Assembly: GCA_937975735.1 (NCBI GenBank)
Contig: CALJUI010000280.1
Coordinates: 1-8,191 of the forward strand
DNA from: an uncultured Rubrivivax sp.
Lineage (GTDB): Bacteria > Pseudomonadota > Gammaproteobacteria > Burkholderiales > Burkholderiaceae_C
Length of the DNA stretch: 8,191 nt
Direction: 5' to 3'
Position 1 is the stretch's first letter. Each line of letters begins with the position of its first letter. The position numbers were made by a program, and so were the translations under genes. Positions 1 to 5,489 of this stretch are shown here, piece after piece. The notes under the pieces are model-generated. The model ran no database searches. It was not told where the DNA came from and was given only the letters and a program-made list of their open reading frames with translations.

Positions 1-303
1 TACCGCGTCGGCGCGGTGGTCGACGGCGACACGGTGCTGCAGGAGGTCCGCCCGCGCGGCGCGAGCCTGGGGCCGCGCGGCGGGCCGGCGATGTCGCTGG
101 AGCTCGATCCGCCGGCACCACCGGCGACCGGGACCTTGCCGGGCGTCAACCCGGCCCCGGTCGCGGCGCCCATCAGGGCCCCGCTGCCGGTGCCCATGAC
201 GCCGTCCACCGGGGTTCCCCCGCCGCCACCGGCGATCGAGCCGCAGCCCGACGTCGTGGTCCCGCCGCCGCCGACGCCCCGCTCGGCCAACGAGGTCCAG
301 TAG
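1..303 (+). CDS. gspC: C-terminal end of a GspC-like type II secretion protein (partial)
   Basis: The gene begins before the window; the reading frame is open from base 1 and stops with TAG at 301-303, so about 100 residues are visible. The first part (YRVGAVVDGDTVLQEVRPRG, then LGPRGG and SLELDPP) matches the end of the periplasmic homology region of GspC, the inner-membrane part of the type II secretion system that contacts the GspD secretin. The typical pattern there is an acidic turn, V-L-x-x-V, R/G-A-x-L, then L-x-L. The remaining 60 or so residues are rich in proline, alanine and valine with runs such as PPPPP, low-complexity in look; no PDZ or coiled-coil domain follows, so this would be a short GspC. 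The next gene is convergent, so gspC is the last gene of its unit here, not directly followed by gspD. A GTG at 16 could be called as a start but is only an internal valine. The family call rests on about 35 residues. Confidence 0.6.
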   Translation, partial: YRVGAVVDGDTVLQEVRPRGASLGPRGGPAMSLELDPPAPPATGTLPGVNPAPVAAPIRAPLPVPMTPSTGVPPPPPAIEPQPDVVVPPPPTPRSANEVQ

Positions 304-313
304 CCGGCCCGGA

Positions 314-1441
314 TCAGTAGCGCGAGTCGTCCAGCGGCCCGCCGATCGTCACTTCCGGCAGTTCCGGCAGTTCGTAGAGCACGCCTTCGGGCGCAGCGCC
401 GATCGAACCCGGCAGGGTCGGCCCGGGATCCTCGCCGTCGGCGACCTCGGTCAGCAGCGCCGCGGCGCCGCGCACCAGCGGCCAGGCCAGCGTGGCGCCG
501 GTGCCGTCGGCGCTCTCCAGACCGAGCTCGAGCAGCGCCGAGGCGCGGAACAGGCCGAGCGCGCGATCCAGGCCTCGGTGCGAATGGCTGCGGCAGAAGA
601 CGCAGTAGTCGGTGACCGGGGTGGCGATGCGCGCCGCCAGCATCAGCGCGGCGCATGCCGCGATGCCGTCGACCATCAGCAGGTGGCGCTTGCTCGCCGC
701 GACGAGCATCGCGCCGACCATCACGCCGATCTCGAAGCCGCCGAACGCGGCCATGACTTCGATCGGATCGCTCACCTCGCGGTGGCGGGCCTGCGCCCCC
801 TGCATGACGACCATCAGGTGGGCGATCTGGTCCGCGCTCATCAGCGGACCGGACACGACGAGCTCGCGGACCGGCGTGTCGGTCAGCCGCGACAGCACCA
901 GCGCCGCGCTCTCCTGCGAACCGACGCCCAGTCCGGCGCAGATCAGCATGTTCCCGCGCAGCGAATCGCCGATCTCCATGCCGGCGCGCATCGCCGCGTG
1001 GGCCTGGTCGATGCTCATCGCGGCGCCGACGCGGGTGTTGCGTGTGCCGTGTGCGATCTTGCGCATCAGCAGCCGGTCGTGTGCCGGCAGGTTGGCGGCG
1101 ATGCCGCAGTCGACGACGCTCAACTCGATGCCCTGGGCGCGCGCGAAAACCGCGAGCGGCCACTCGCCGGCGAGCAGCTGGCGCACCTGGTCCTGCGTCT
1201 GGCCGCGGCGCGGGCCGGCCAGGCCGTCGACCGCCAGTCCGTGGTCGGCCGCGAAGACGACCAGCTGCGGATCGTGGAAGTGCGGCTTCAGGGTGTTCTG
1301 CATCAGCCCGAGCCGGATGGCCAGGGGCTCGAGCTCGCCCAGGCTGCCCGAGGTCTCGCTGCGCCGGCGCAGCTTGTCGCGCAGCGCGCGCTCGAGCAGC
1401 GGGCTGGAACTCGGGGCGATGAGCGAGCGGTTGACCGGCAT
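314..1441 (-). CDS. cobT: CobT-like phosphoribosyltransferase, divergent active site
   Basis: A 375-residue relative of CobT, which transfers phosphoribose from nicotinate mononucleotide to dimethylbenzimidazole in the lower-ligand branch of cobalamin synthesis (cytoplasm). Family landmarks seen: SGSLGELE (31-38, usually KPPGSLGxLE), ADHG (65-68), GTRN followed by VGAAMS (132-143), GGFE (234-237), VDG (257-259), SHSHRG (285-290) and DGTGA (312-316). Two landmarks are altered: the usual GE[LM]GxxNTT is GLGVGSQES (170-178), and the usual GEGxGA is ADGTGA (311-316), so both glutamates held to be catalytic in Salmonella CobT are missing, one lost and one replaced by Asp. About 40 residues after residue 335, rich in Pro, Gly and Glu, extend past the usual end (Salmonella: 356 residues). 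The ATG lies 26 bases after the ilvA stop on the same strand, suggesting one transcript; no good ribosome site is visible. The fold family is fairly sure, the exact reaction is not. Confidence 0.8.
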   Translation of the reverse strand: MPVNRSLIAPSSSPLLERALRDKLRRRSETSGSLGELEPLAIRLGLMQNTLKPHFHDPQLVVFAADHGLAVDGLAGPRRGQTQDQVRQLLAGEWPLAVFARAQGIELSVVDCGIAANLPAHDRLLMRKIAHGTRNTRVGAAMSIDQAHAAMRAGMEIGDSLRGNMLICAGLGVGSQESAALVLSRLTDTPVRELVVSGPLMSADQIAHLMVVMQGAQARHREVSDPIEVMAAFGGFEIGVMVGAMLVAASKRHLLMVDGIAACAALMLAARIATPVTDYCVFCRSHSHRGLDRALGLFRASALLELGLESADGTGATLAWPLVRGAAALLTEVADGEDPGPTLPGSIGAAPEGVLYELPELPEVTIGGPLDDSRY

Positions 1442-1467
1442 GGGCTTGGCGCAGTGTAGCGAGTGCG

Positions 1468-3003
1468 TCAGCGCAGGAACAGGCGGTAGACCGGGTTGTC
1501 CGTTTCCTCGACACAGGGATAGGCCAGCGACCGCAGGAATTCACGGAAGCCCTCGTCGTCGGCCTCGGGCACCTGGATGCCGACCAGGATGCGGCCGTAG
1601 TCGGCGCCCTGGTTGCGGTAGTGGAACAGGCTGATGTTCCAGCCCGGATGCATCGCCGCGAGAAAGCGCATCAGCGCGCCGGGCCGTTCCGGGAACACGA
1701 ATCGGAACAGGCGCTCGTCGCGGGCGAGCTCGGTGCGCCCGCCGACCATGTGGCGCACATGCTCCTTGGCCAGCTCGTCGCCGGTCAGGTCGACGGTGTC
1801 GAAACCCTGGCGACGAAACTGGCGCGCGATCTTCGCCGCCTCCTCGCGGCGGGCGATCGCGACGCCGACGAACACATGCGCGACCTCGGCGTCGGCAATG
1901 CGGTAGTTGAACTCGGTGACGGCGTGCGGGCCGATCAGCGCGCAGAAGCGCTTGAACGAGCCGCGCTCCTCGGGGATCGTCACGGCGAACAGCGCCTCGC
2001 GCTGCTCGCCGAACTCGGCGCGCTCGGCGACGAAGCGCAGCCGGTCGAAGTTCATGTTCGCGCCGCAGGTGATCGCGACGAAGGTCTGCCCGCGCTGCTT
2101 GTGTTCCGCCGCGTACTGCTTGATCGCCGCGACGCCGAGCGCGCCGGCGGGTTCGAGGATGCTGCGGGTGTCCTCGAACACGTCCTTGATCGCCGCGCAG
2201 ACCGCGTCGGTGTCGACGGCGACGAAGTCGTCGACGAGGGCGCGGGTCAGGCGGAAGGTCTCCTTGCCGACCTGCTTGACCGCGGTGCCGTCGGAGAACA
2301 GGCCGACATCGGCCAGGTGCACGCGACGGCCGGCCCGGATCGAGCGCAGCATCGCGTCCGAGTCGGTCGTCTGCACCCCGATCACGCGGATCTCCGGCCG
2401 CACCGCCTTGATGTAGGCCGCCACCCCCGAGATCAGGCCACCGCCGCCGATGGCGACGAAGATCGCGTCGATCGGACCCTCGTGCTGGCGCAGGATCTCC
2501 ATCGCCACCGTGCCCTGGCCGGCGATCACGTCGGGGTCGTCGAAGGGATGGACGAAGGTCAGGCCGCGGTCGGCCTCGAGCGCGAGCGCGTGCGCGTAGG
2601 CGTCGGAGAAGCTCTCGCCTTCCAGCACGACCTCGCCGCCGAGCGCCAGCACGGCGTCGACCTTGAGCTTGGGTGTCGTCACCGGCATCACGATCACCGC
2701 CCGGCAGCCCAGCCGGCGGGCGGCCAGCGCGACGCCCTGCGCATGGTTGCCGGCCGACGCGCAGATCACGCCGCGGGCGAGCTGCGCCGGCGCGAGGTGC
2801 GCCATCTTGTTGTAGGCGCCGCGCAGCTTGAAGCTGAACACCGGCTGCTGGTCCTCCCGCTTGAGCAGCACCCGGTTGCCGATCCGGCGCGACAGGGCCG
2901 GTGCGGCGTCCAGCGGCGACTCGATCGCCACGTCGTAGACCCGTGCGGTCAGGATCTTCTTCAGATAGTCCGCTGCCGTGCGGGCGGCCGTCTTGGTGCT
3001 CAT
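1468..3003 (-). CDS. ilvA: Threonine deaminase, biosynthetic (IlvA)
   Basis: PLP-dependent threonine ammonia-lyase, turning threonine into 2-oxobutanoate and ammonia, the committed step of isoleucine synthesis in the cytoplasm. The protein is 511 residues (E. coli IlvA is 514). The catalytic domain fills about 1-325: SFKLRGA carries the PLP lysine K59, SAGNHAQG (83-90) and GGGGL (186-190) bind the cofactor phosphate, and EPAG (284-287) and CGAN (313-316) follow. Two ACT-like regulatory domains, about 334-412 and 428-511, mark the isoleucine-inhibited biosynthetic type rather than the short catabolic TdcB type. The ATG at 3003 is chosen because the protein from MSTKTAARTAADYLKK on aligns with the family; the frame stays open 190 codons further upstream, but that reads through the small RNA and terminator and resembles nothing. 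No Shine-Dalgarno precedes the ATG; a TATCAT hexamer lies at a spacing fitting a nearly leaderless mRNA. The cobT-like gene follows after 26 bases. Confidence 0.97.
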   Translation of the reverse strand: MSTKTAARTAADYLKKILTARVYDVAIESPLDAAPALSRRIGNRVLLKREDQQPVFSFKLRGAYNKMAHLAPAQLARGVICASAGNHAQGVALAARRLGCRAVIVMPVTTPKLKVDAVLALGGEVVLEGESFSDAYAHALALEADRGLTFVHPFDDPDVIAGQGTVAMEILRQHEGPIDAIFVAIGGGGLISGVAAYIKAVRPEIRVIGVQTTDSDAMLRSIRAGRRVHLADVGLFSDGTAVKQVGKETFRLTRALVDDFVAVDTDAVCAAIKDVFEDTRSILEPAGALGVAAIKQYAAEHKQRGQTFVAITCGANMNFDRLRFVAERAEFGEQREALFAVTIPEERGSFKRFCALIGPHAVTEFNYRIADAEVAHVFVGVAIARREEAAKIARQFRRQGFDTVDLTGDELAKEHVRHMVGGRTELARDERLFRFVFPERPGALMRFLAAMHPGWNISLFHYRNQGADYGRILVGIQVPEADDEGFREFLRSLAYPCVEETDNPVYRLFLR

Positions 3004-3012
3004 GGGGCGGGC

Positions 3013-3018
3013 ATGATA
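3013..3018 (-). promoter_or_regulatory. Possible -10 element for a near-leaderless ilvA transcript
   Basis: On the minus strand TATCAT (five of six matches to TATAAT) ends nine bases before the ilvA ATG. Transcription about seven bases after it would begin near 3006, leaving about three untranslated bases. This agrees with the lack of a Shine-Dalgarno sequence before ilvA. Against it, no good -35 box is found at 16-18 bases; that place is taken by the T-tract of the upstream terminator. Inference only. Confidence 0.3.
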
Positions 3019-3029
3019 CGCAGCGACAC

Positions 3030-3062
3030 AAAGAAAAAAGCCCGGGGCATGACGCCCCGGGC
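3030..3062 (-). terminator. Intrinsic terminator between the small RNA and ilvA
   Basis: Read on the minus strand, GCCCGGGGC (3062-3054), a five-base loop GTCAT and GCCCCGGGC (3048-3040) form a perfect nine-pair, almost all G-C stem, followed at once by TTTTTTCTTT (3039-3030). The T-tract lies only on this side, so the direction is clear. It ends the small RNA and stands about 27 bases before the ilvA ATG, so it may also limit read-through into ilvA. Confidence 0.9.
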
Positions 3063-3125
3063 GTGAATCCACCGTTGGGAGGTGGAGGAGACAATCGGCG
3101 GGTGGTCGTTCGAGGCACCACCCTT
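3034..3125 (-). ncRNA. Candidate small RNA with anti-Shine-Dalgarno motif
   Basis: A unit of about 92 bases has its own promoter-like boxes and terminator and no plausible reading frame with start and stop. From the predicted 5' end (A at 3125) it holds: hairpin 1, GGGTGGT/ACCACCC with a ten-base loop (3123-3100); an unpaired stretch GCCGATTGTCTCC (3099-3087); hairpin 2, TCCACC-TCCCAAC-GGTGGA (3086-3068), whose loop is again CU-rich; and the nine-pair terminator stem. The continuous CU-rich run TCTCCTCCACCTCCCAAC (3091-3074) is complementary to ribosome-binding sites (AGGAG, GGAGG, GGGAGG). Exposed CCUCC motifs between and in hairpins are a known design of bacterial regulatory RNAs, including ones reported in Burkholderia and in alphaproteobacteria; whether this belongs to a named family I cannot tell. 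An alternative reading is an untranslated ilvA leader with an attenuator. Confidence 0.75.
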
Positions 3126-3131
3126 GCGGCC

Positions 3132-3160
3132 AGTCTAGCGCGCCGAATGCTGCAGTGCAA
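3132..3160 (-). promoter_or_regulatory. Sigma70-like promoter of the small RNA
   Basis: On the minus strand TTGCAC (3160-3155) and TAGACT (3137-3132) are separated by exactly 17 bases. TAGACT matches four of six positions of TATAAT; TTGCAC keeps the key TTG. Transcription seven bases on would start at the A at 3125, two bases before the first hairpin, a fit that supports both promoter and RNA. Confidence 0.6.
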
Positions 3161-3216
3161 TATCCCGCGTCGCACCGGGCTAGGGACGGCACTCCAGAAT
3201 CGACCGACGCAACCTC

Positions 3217-3221
3217 CAGGA
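3217..3221 (+). promoter_or_regulatory. Ribosome-binding site of osmC
   Basis: AGGAG at 3217-3221 lies seven bases before the ATG at 3229 and decides this start over the out-of-frame ATG at 3234. I could not identify a convincing osmC promoter in 3126-3216; the segment overlaps the divergent small-RNA promoter. Confidence 0.7.
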
Positions 3222-3228
3222 GCCCCCG

Positions 3229-3651
3229 ATGCAATGCACGATCCACTGGCTGCCCGACGGCGGCATGGCCTTCGTGGCCGAGACCGGCAGCGGCCATGTG
3301 CTGACGATGGACGGCGCCCCCGACGGCGGCGGCCGCAATCTCGCCCCCCGCCCGATGGAGACGGTGCTCGCCGGCACCGGCGGCTGCAGTGCCTACGACG
3401 TCGTGCTGATCCTCAAGCGCGGCCGCCACGACGTGCGCGGCTGCCAGGTGCAGGTCAAGGCCGAACGTGCCGAGACGGACCCGAAGGTGTTCACCTCGGT
3501 GCACATGCACTTCGTCGTGACCGGCCGCGGCCTGCCCGACGCCGCCGTGCAGCGTGCGGTGCAGCTGTCGCACGAGCGCTACTGCTCGGCCAGCGTGATG
3601 ATCGGCAAGACCGCGGCGATGTCGACCAGCTACGAGGTGGTCGAGGCCTGA
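3229..3651 (+). CDS. OsmC/YhfA-like family protein, probable thiol peroxidase
   Basis: A 140-residue OsmC-fold protein. Such proteins work as dimers and reduce organic hydroperoxides with a pair of cysteines. Both are present: C53 in RPMETVLAGTGGCSAYDVV (41-59) and C119 in SHERYCSAS (114-122). The pattern RPME-L-G-GC-AYDVV with the second cysteine in a short SxxxYC motif is closer to the YhfA branch than to OsmC or Ohr proper, and the physiological substrate of that branch is unclear. There is no signal peptide; it is cytoplasmic. It diverges from the small RNA/ilvA unit and converges on coq7, with only six bases between the two stop codons. Family sure, substrate unknown. Confidence 0.9.
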   Translation: MQCTIHWLPDGGMAFVAETGSGHVLTMDGAPDGGGRNLAPRPMETVLAGTGGCSAYDVVLILKRGRHDVRGCQVQVKAERAETDPKVFTSVHMHFVVTGRGLPDAAVQRAVQLSHERYCSASVMIGKTAAMSTSYEVVEA

Positions 3652-3660
3652 GCCGGCTCA
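3649..3660. repeat. 12-base palindrome holding both convergent stop codons
   Basis: TGAGCCGGCTCA is a perfect palindrome. Its first TGA stops osmC on the plus strand and its last TCA is the TGA stop of coq7 on the minus strand. No T-tract follows on either side and a hairpin would have little or no loop, so it is not a clear terminator. Confidence 0.6.
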
Positions 3661-4290
3661 GATCCGGTGCGCGGTGGTGGTCATCACGCGCGCCGCGCCG
3701 CGCATCAGCCAGCGCGCCGGAGCCGGCAGCGCTCGGGCGCCGGCATCCTGCGCCTCGTCGGCATGGCGCGCCTCGTCGATCTTCATCTGGTCGACGATCG
3801 CCCGCGACGCGCGATCGGCCTCAGGCAGGCGGTCGAGGTGACCGGCGAGGTGCTGCTCGACCTGCCGCTCGGTCTCGACGACGAACCCGAGGCTGACCGC
3901 GTCGCCCAGCCGACCGGCCACCAGGCCGATGCCGAAGGCGCCCGCGTACCACAGCGGATTCAGCCAGCTCGGCCGGTCGCCGAGTTCGCCGAGCCGCTGC
4001 TGGGTCCAGGCCAGATGGTCGATCTCCTCGCGGGCGGCCGCCGCCATGCGCTCGCGCAACGCGGGGTCGCGCGCGGTCAGTGCCTGGGCCTGGTACAGCG
4101 CCTGCGCACAGACCTCGCCGACGTGGTTCACCCGCATCAGCGCGCCGGACAGCCGCCGGGACTCGTCGTCGAGGTCCGCGGGGGGCGAGGCCGGCGACGC
4201 TGGGCGGGGGCAGGGCCGGGCGGCGTGGACCGCGCCCGACAACGTGCGCAGCGCGTTGTCGAGGCTGATCAGGATCCGATCGCTTGTCAT
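3658..4290 (-). CDS. coq7: Demethoxyubiquinone hydroxylase (Coq7)
   Basis: Di-iron monooxygenase that hydroxylates 2-octaprenyl-3-methyl-6-methoxy-1,4-benzoquinol, the last hydroxylation in ubiquinone synthesis, at the cytoplasmic face of the inner membrane. The protein is 210 residues in the chosen form. All iron ligands can be read: E59 in MRVNHVGE (52-59), E89 and H92 in EEIDH (88-92), E141 in ETERQVEQH (139-147), and E173 and H176 in DEARH (172-176). NPLWYAGAFGIG (111-122) is the hydrophobic membrane-contact region. Start: the frame is open to an ATG at 4380, but its first 30 residues look like translated promoter DNA; MTSDRILISLDNALR matches the family's N-terminus. ATG at 4293 (one residue longer) is equally possible. 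No Shine-Dalgarno precedes either. Divergent from the porin, convergent with osmC. Confidence 0.95.
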   Translation of the reverse strand: MTSDRILISLDNALRTLSGAVHAARPCPRPASPASPPADLDDESRRLSGALMRVNHVGEVCAQALYQAQALTARDPALRERMAAAAREEIDHLAWTQQRLGELGDRPSWLNPLWYAGAFGIGLVAGRLGDAVSLGFVVETERQVEQHLAGHLDRLPEADRASRAIVDQMKIDEARHADEAQDAGARALPAPARWLMRGAARVMTTTAHRI

Positions 4291-4300
4291 CATGCGAAAA

Positions 4301-4306
4301 AGCATA
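4301..4306 (-). promoter_or_regulatory. Possible -10 element of coq7
   Basis: TATGCT on the minus strand (four of six matches) would place the start of transcription near 4294, just before the paired ATGs at 4293 and 4290. That gives an almost leaderless mRNA, in line with the missing Shine-Dalgarno. The -35 region (about 4324-4329, CTGCCC) is weak. Inference. Confidence 0.3.
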
Positions 4307-4340
4307 GCGCAGCGTCGACTTGAGGGCAGCTTTGTGTCAC

Positions 4341-4359
4341 GTTGTTGCCAGACAACAAC
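4341..4359. repeat. Inverted repeat in the coq7-porin divergent region, possible operator
   Basis: GTTGTTG and CAACAAC form a perfect 7-7 inverted repeat around CCAGA. It lies about 50 bases before coq7 and 150 before the porin start, in a stretch less GC-rich than its surroundings, with no T-tract after it on either strand. The symmetry fits a binding site for a dimeric regulator; which one is not evident. Confidence 0.45.
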
Positions 4360-4383
4360 CCGCCGGCTTTTCGTACTCAAAGC

Positions 4384-4418
4384 TTGGCATCGGGCGGGGG
4401 GCTCTGGTGCAATACAGT
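4384..4418 (+). promoter_or_regulatory. Weak candidate for the porin promoter
   Basis: TTGGCA (4384-4389) is a fair -35 box and TACAGT (4413-4418) or AATACA (4411-4416) a fair -10 box, but the spacing of 21-23 bases is too long for an ordinary sigma70 promoter. If transcription starts near 4425 the porin leader would be about 85 bases. The region is a reasonable place for the promoter, not a firm assignment. Confidence 0.25.
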
Positions 4419-4493
4419 CAACTTCCGCTGAGGAGGTTGGCTCGATCAGCCCCTCGCAGGGTTCCTCGTGGATCGGGACCTCTTGTTCAACCT

Positions 4494-4498
4494 AGGAG
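4494..4498 (+). promoter_or_regulatory. Ribosome-binding site of the porin gene
   Basis: AGGAG at 4494-4498, nine bases before the ATG at 4508. It is the start of AGGAGATAGTTG (4494-4505), which can pair with the unpaired CU-rich part of the small RNA at 3086-3097 over 12 bases including three G-U pairs. A second purine block GAGGAGG (4430-4436) upstream in the leader has no start codon at a useful distance. Confidence 0.85.
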
Positions 4499-4507
4499 AT
4501 AGTTGCA

Positions 4508-5485
4508 ATGAAAAAATCTCTGCTCGCCCTGGCCGCGCTGACCGCGTTCGCCGGTGCCGCTTCGGCCCAATCGTCGGTCACCCTGTACGGCCGCGTCGAC
4601 CTCTCGGTCGCTCGCAACATCGGCAGCAACGCTAAGCAGATGCAAAACGGTTCGGGCAGCCGCTTCGGCGTCCGTGGCGTCGAGGATCTGGGCGGCGGCA
4701 TGTCGGCGCTGTTCAACATCGAGCACCGCTTCGACGCCGACACCGGCGCGTCGCAGAACTTCAACATCGGCAACGGCACGCAGAACCGCTTCTGGGGCGG
4801 CCGTTCGCTGGTCGGTCTGCAGGGCGGCTTCGGCCAGGTCGTGTTCGGCCGCGAGTACACCACCTCGTTCCTGGGCACGCAGCTGATCGCCGACCCGTGG
4901 GGCTGGGACACGATCGCCGCGCAAGCCGGCATCACCGGCCTGGGTGGCATCGCCAAGGTCCGCAACGACAGCTCGGTGACCTACAAGATCGCCGGCGGCG
5001 GATTCTCCTTCGGCGCGCAGATCGCCGAGGCGACCGACACCATCAACAACTTCCAGGCCAAGCCGGTCAACATGAACGTCGGCTACAGCGGCGGCCCGAT
5101 CAACGCGTCGTTCGGCTACGAGAAGACCGGCCGCGAGGCGGGTGCCGTGACCGAGAAGATGTGGTCGCTGCAGGCGAGCTACAACCTCGGCTCGTTCAAG
5201 CCCGGCATCTACTACGGCAAGGGCGACGCCCTGACCGGCAACGAGCACACCGGCCTGATGCTGACGGTCACCGCGCCGATCGGCGCCGGCGAGTTCCGTG
5301 CGTCGTACGGCACGCTGAAGGCCGAGACCCCGGCCGGCGTGAAGATCGACGTCCAGAAGCGTCTGGCGCTGGGCTACCACTACAGCATGTCCAAGCGGAC
5401 CACGCTGTACGTCGACTTCGCCCGCGACAGCGTCCCGAACACGAACGGCTCGGGCTACGACGTCGGCATCAAGCACAACTTCTGA
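4508..5485 (+). CDS. Gram-negative porin, Burkholderiales trimeric type
   Basis: Outer-membrane diffusion channel for small hydrophilic solutes. Of 325 residues, 1-20 are a signal peptide (MKK, a hydrophobic core, cleavage after ASA before Q21). The mature protein opens with SSVTLYGRVDLS, the usual first strand of the 16-strand Gram-negative porin family. GSRFGVRGVEDLGGGMSALF follows, with alternating strand pattern and aromatic girdles to the end. It closes with VGIKHNF, the terminal phenylalanine being the signal for BAM-mediated assembly. The family is usually about 340-400 residues, so this one is somewhat short. It stands alone: a leader with a good ribosome site in front, and strong hairpins behind. 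Codon use is very regular, as expected for an abundant protein. Substrate preference cannot be read from sequence, and OmpC-like labels are only generic. Confidence 0.95.
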   Translation: MKKSLLALAALTAFAGAASAQSSVTLYGRVDLSVARNIGSNAKQMQNGSGSRFGVRGVEDLGGGMSALFNIEHRFDADTGASQNFNIGNGTQNRFWGGRSLVGLQGGFGQVVFGREYTTSFLGTQLIADPWGWDTIAAQAGITGLGGIAKVRNDSSVTYKIAGGGFSFGAQIAEATDTINNFQAKPVNMNVGYSGGPINASFGYEKTGREAGAVTEKMWSLQASYNLGSFKPGIYYGKGDALTGNEHTGLMLTVTAPIGAGEFRASYGTLKAETPAGVKIDVQKRLALGYHYSMSKRTTLYVDFARDSVPNTNGSGYDVGIKHNF

Positions 5486-5489
5486 TCGT

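Noticed and set aside
1621..3066. Open frame of 481 codons on the plus strand, opposite ilvA
   Set aside because: It is a mirror of the high-GC codon pattern of ilvA; its product is Arg/Ala/Asp/His-rich with no family motif, whereas ilvA on the other strand is complete.
3034..3125. Classical ilvA leader-peptide attenuator
   Set aside because: A GTG frame with three Thr codons exists in the leader, but it has no stop before the terminator, no ribosome site and no ATG, so ribosome-stalling attenuation is not supported.
3004..3573. 190-codon in-frame extension of IlvA upstream of 3003
   Set aside because: It would translate the small RNA, its terminator and part of osmC antisense; the residues match nothing, while the family start fits 3003.
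4430..4437. Second Shine-Dalgarno (GAGGAGG) in the porin leader as a sign of an upstream small gene
   Set aside because: No ATG, GTG or TTG stands at a useful distance after it in a frame that gives a sensible peptide, so I do not call a gene; it is noted only as a possible pairing site.
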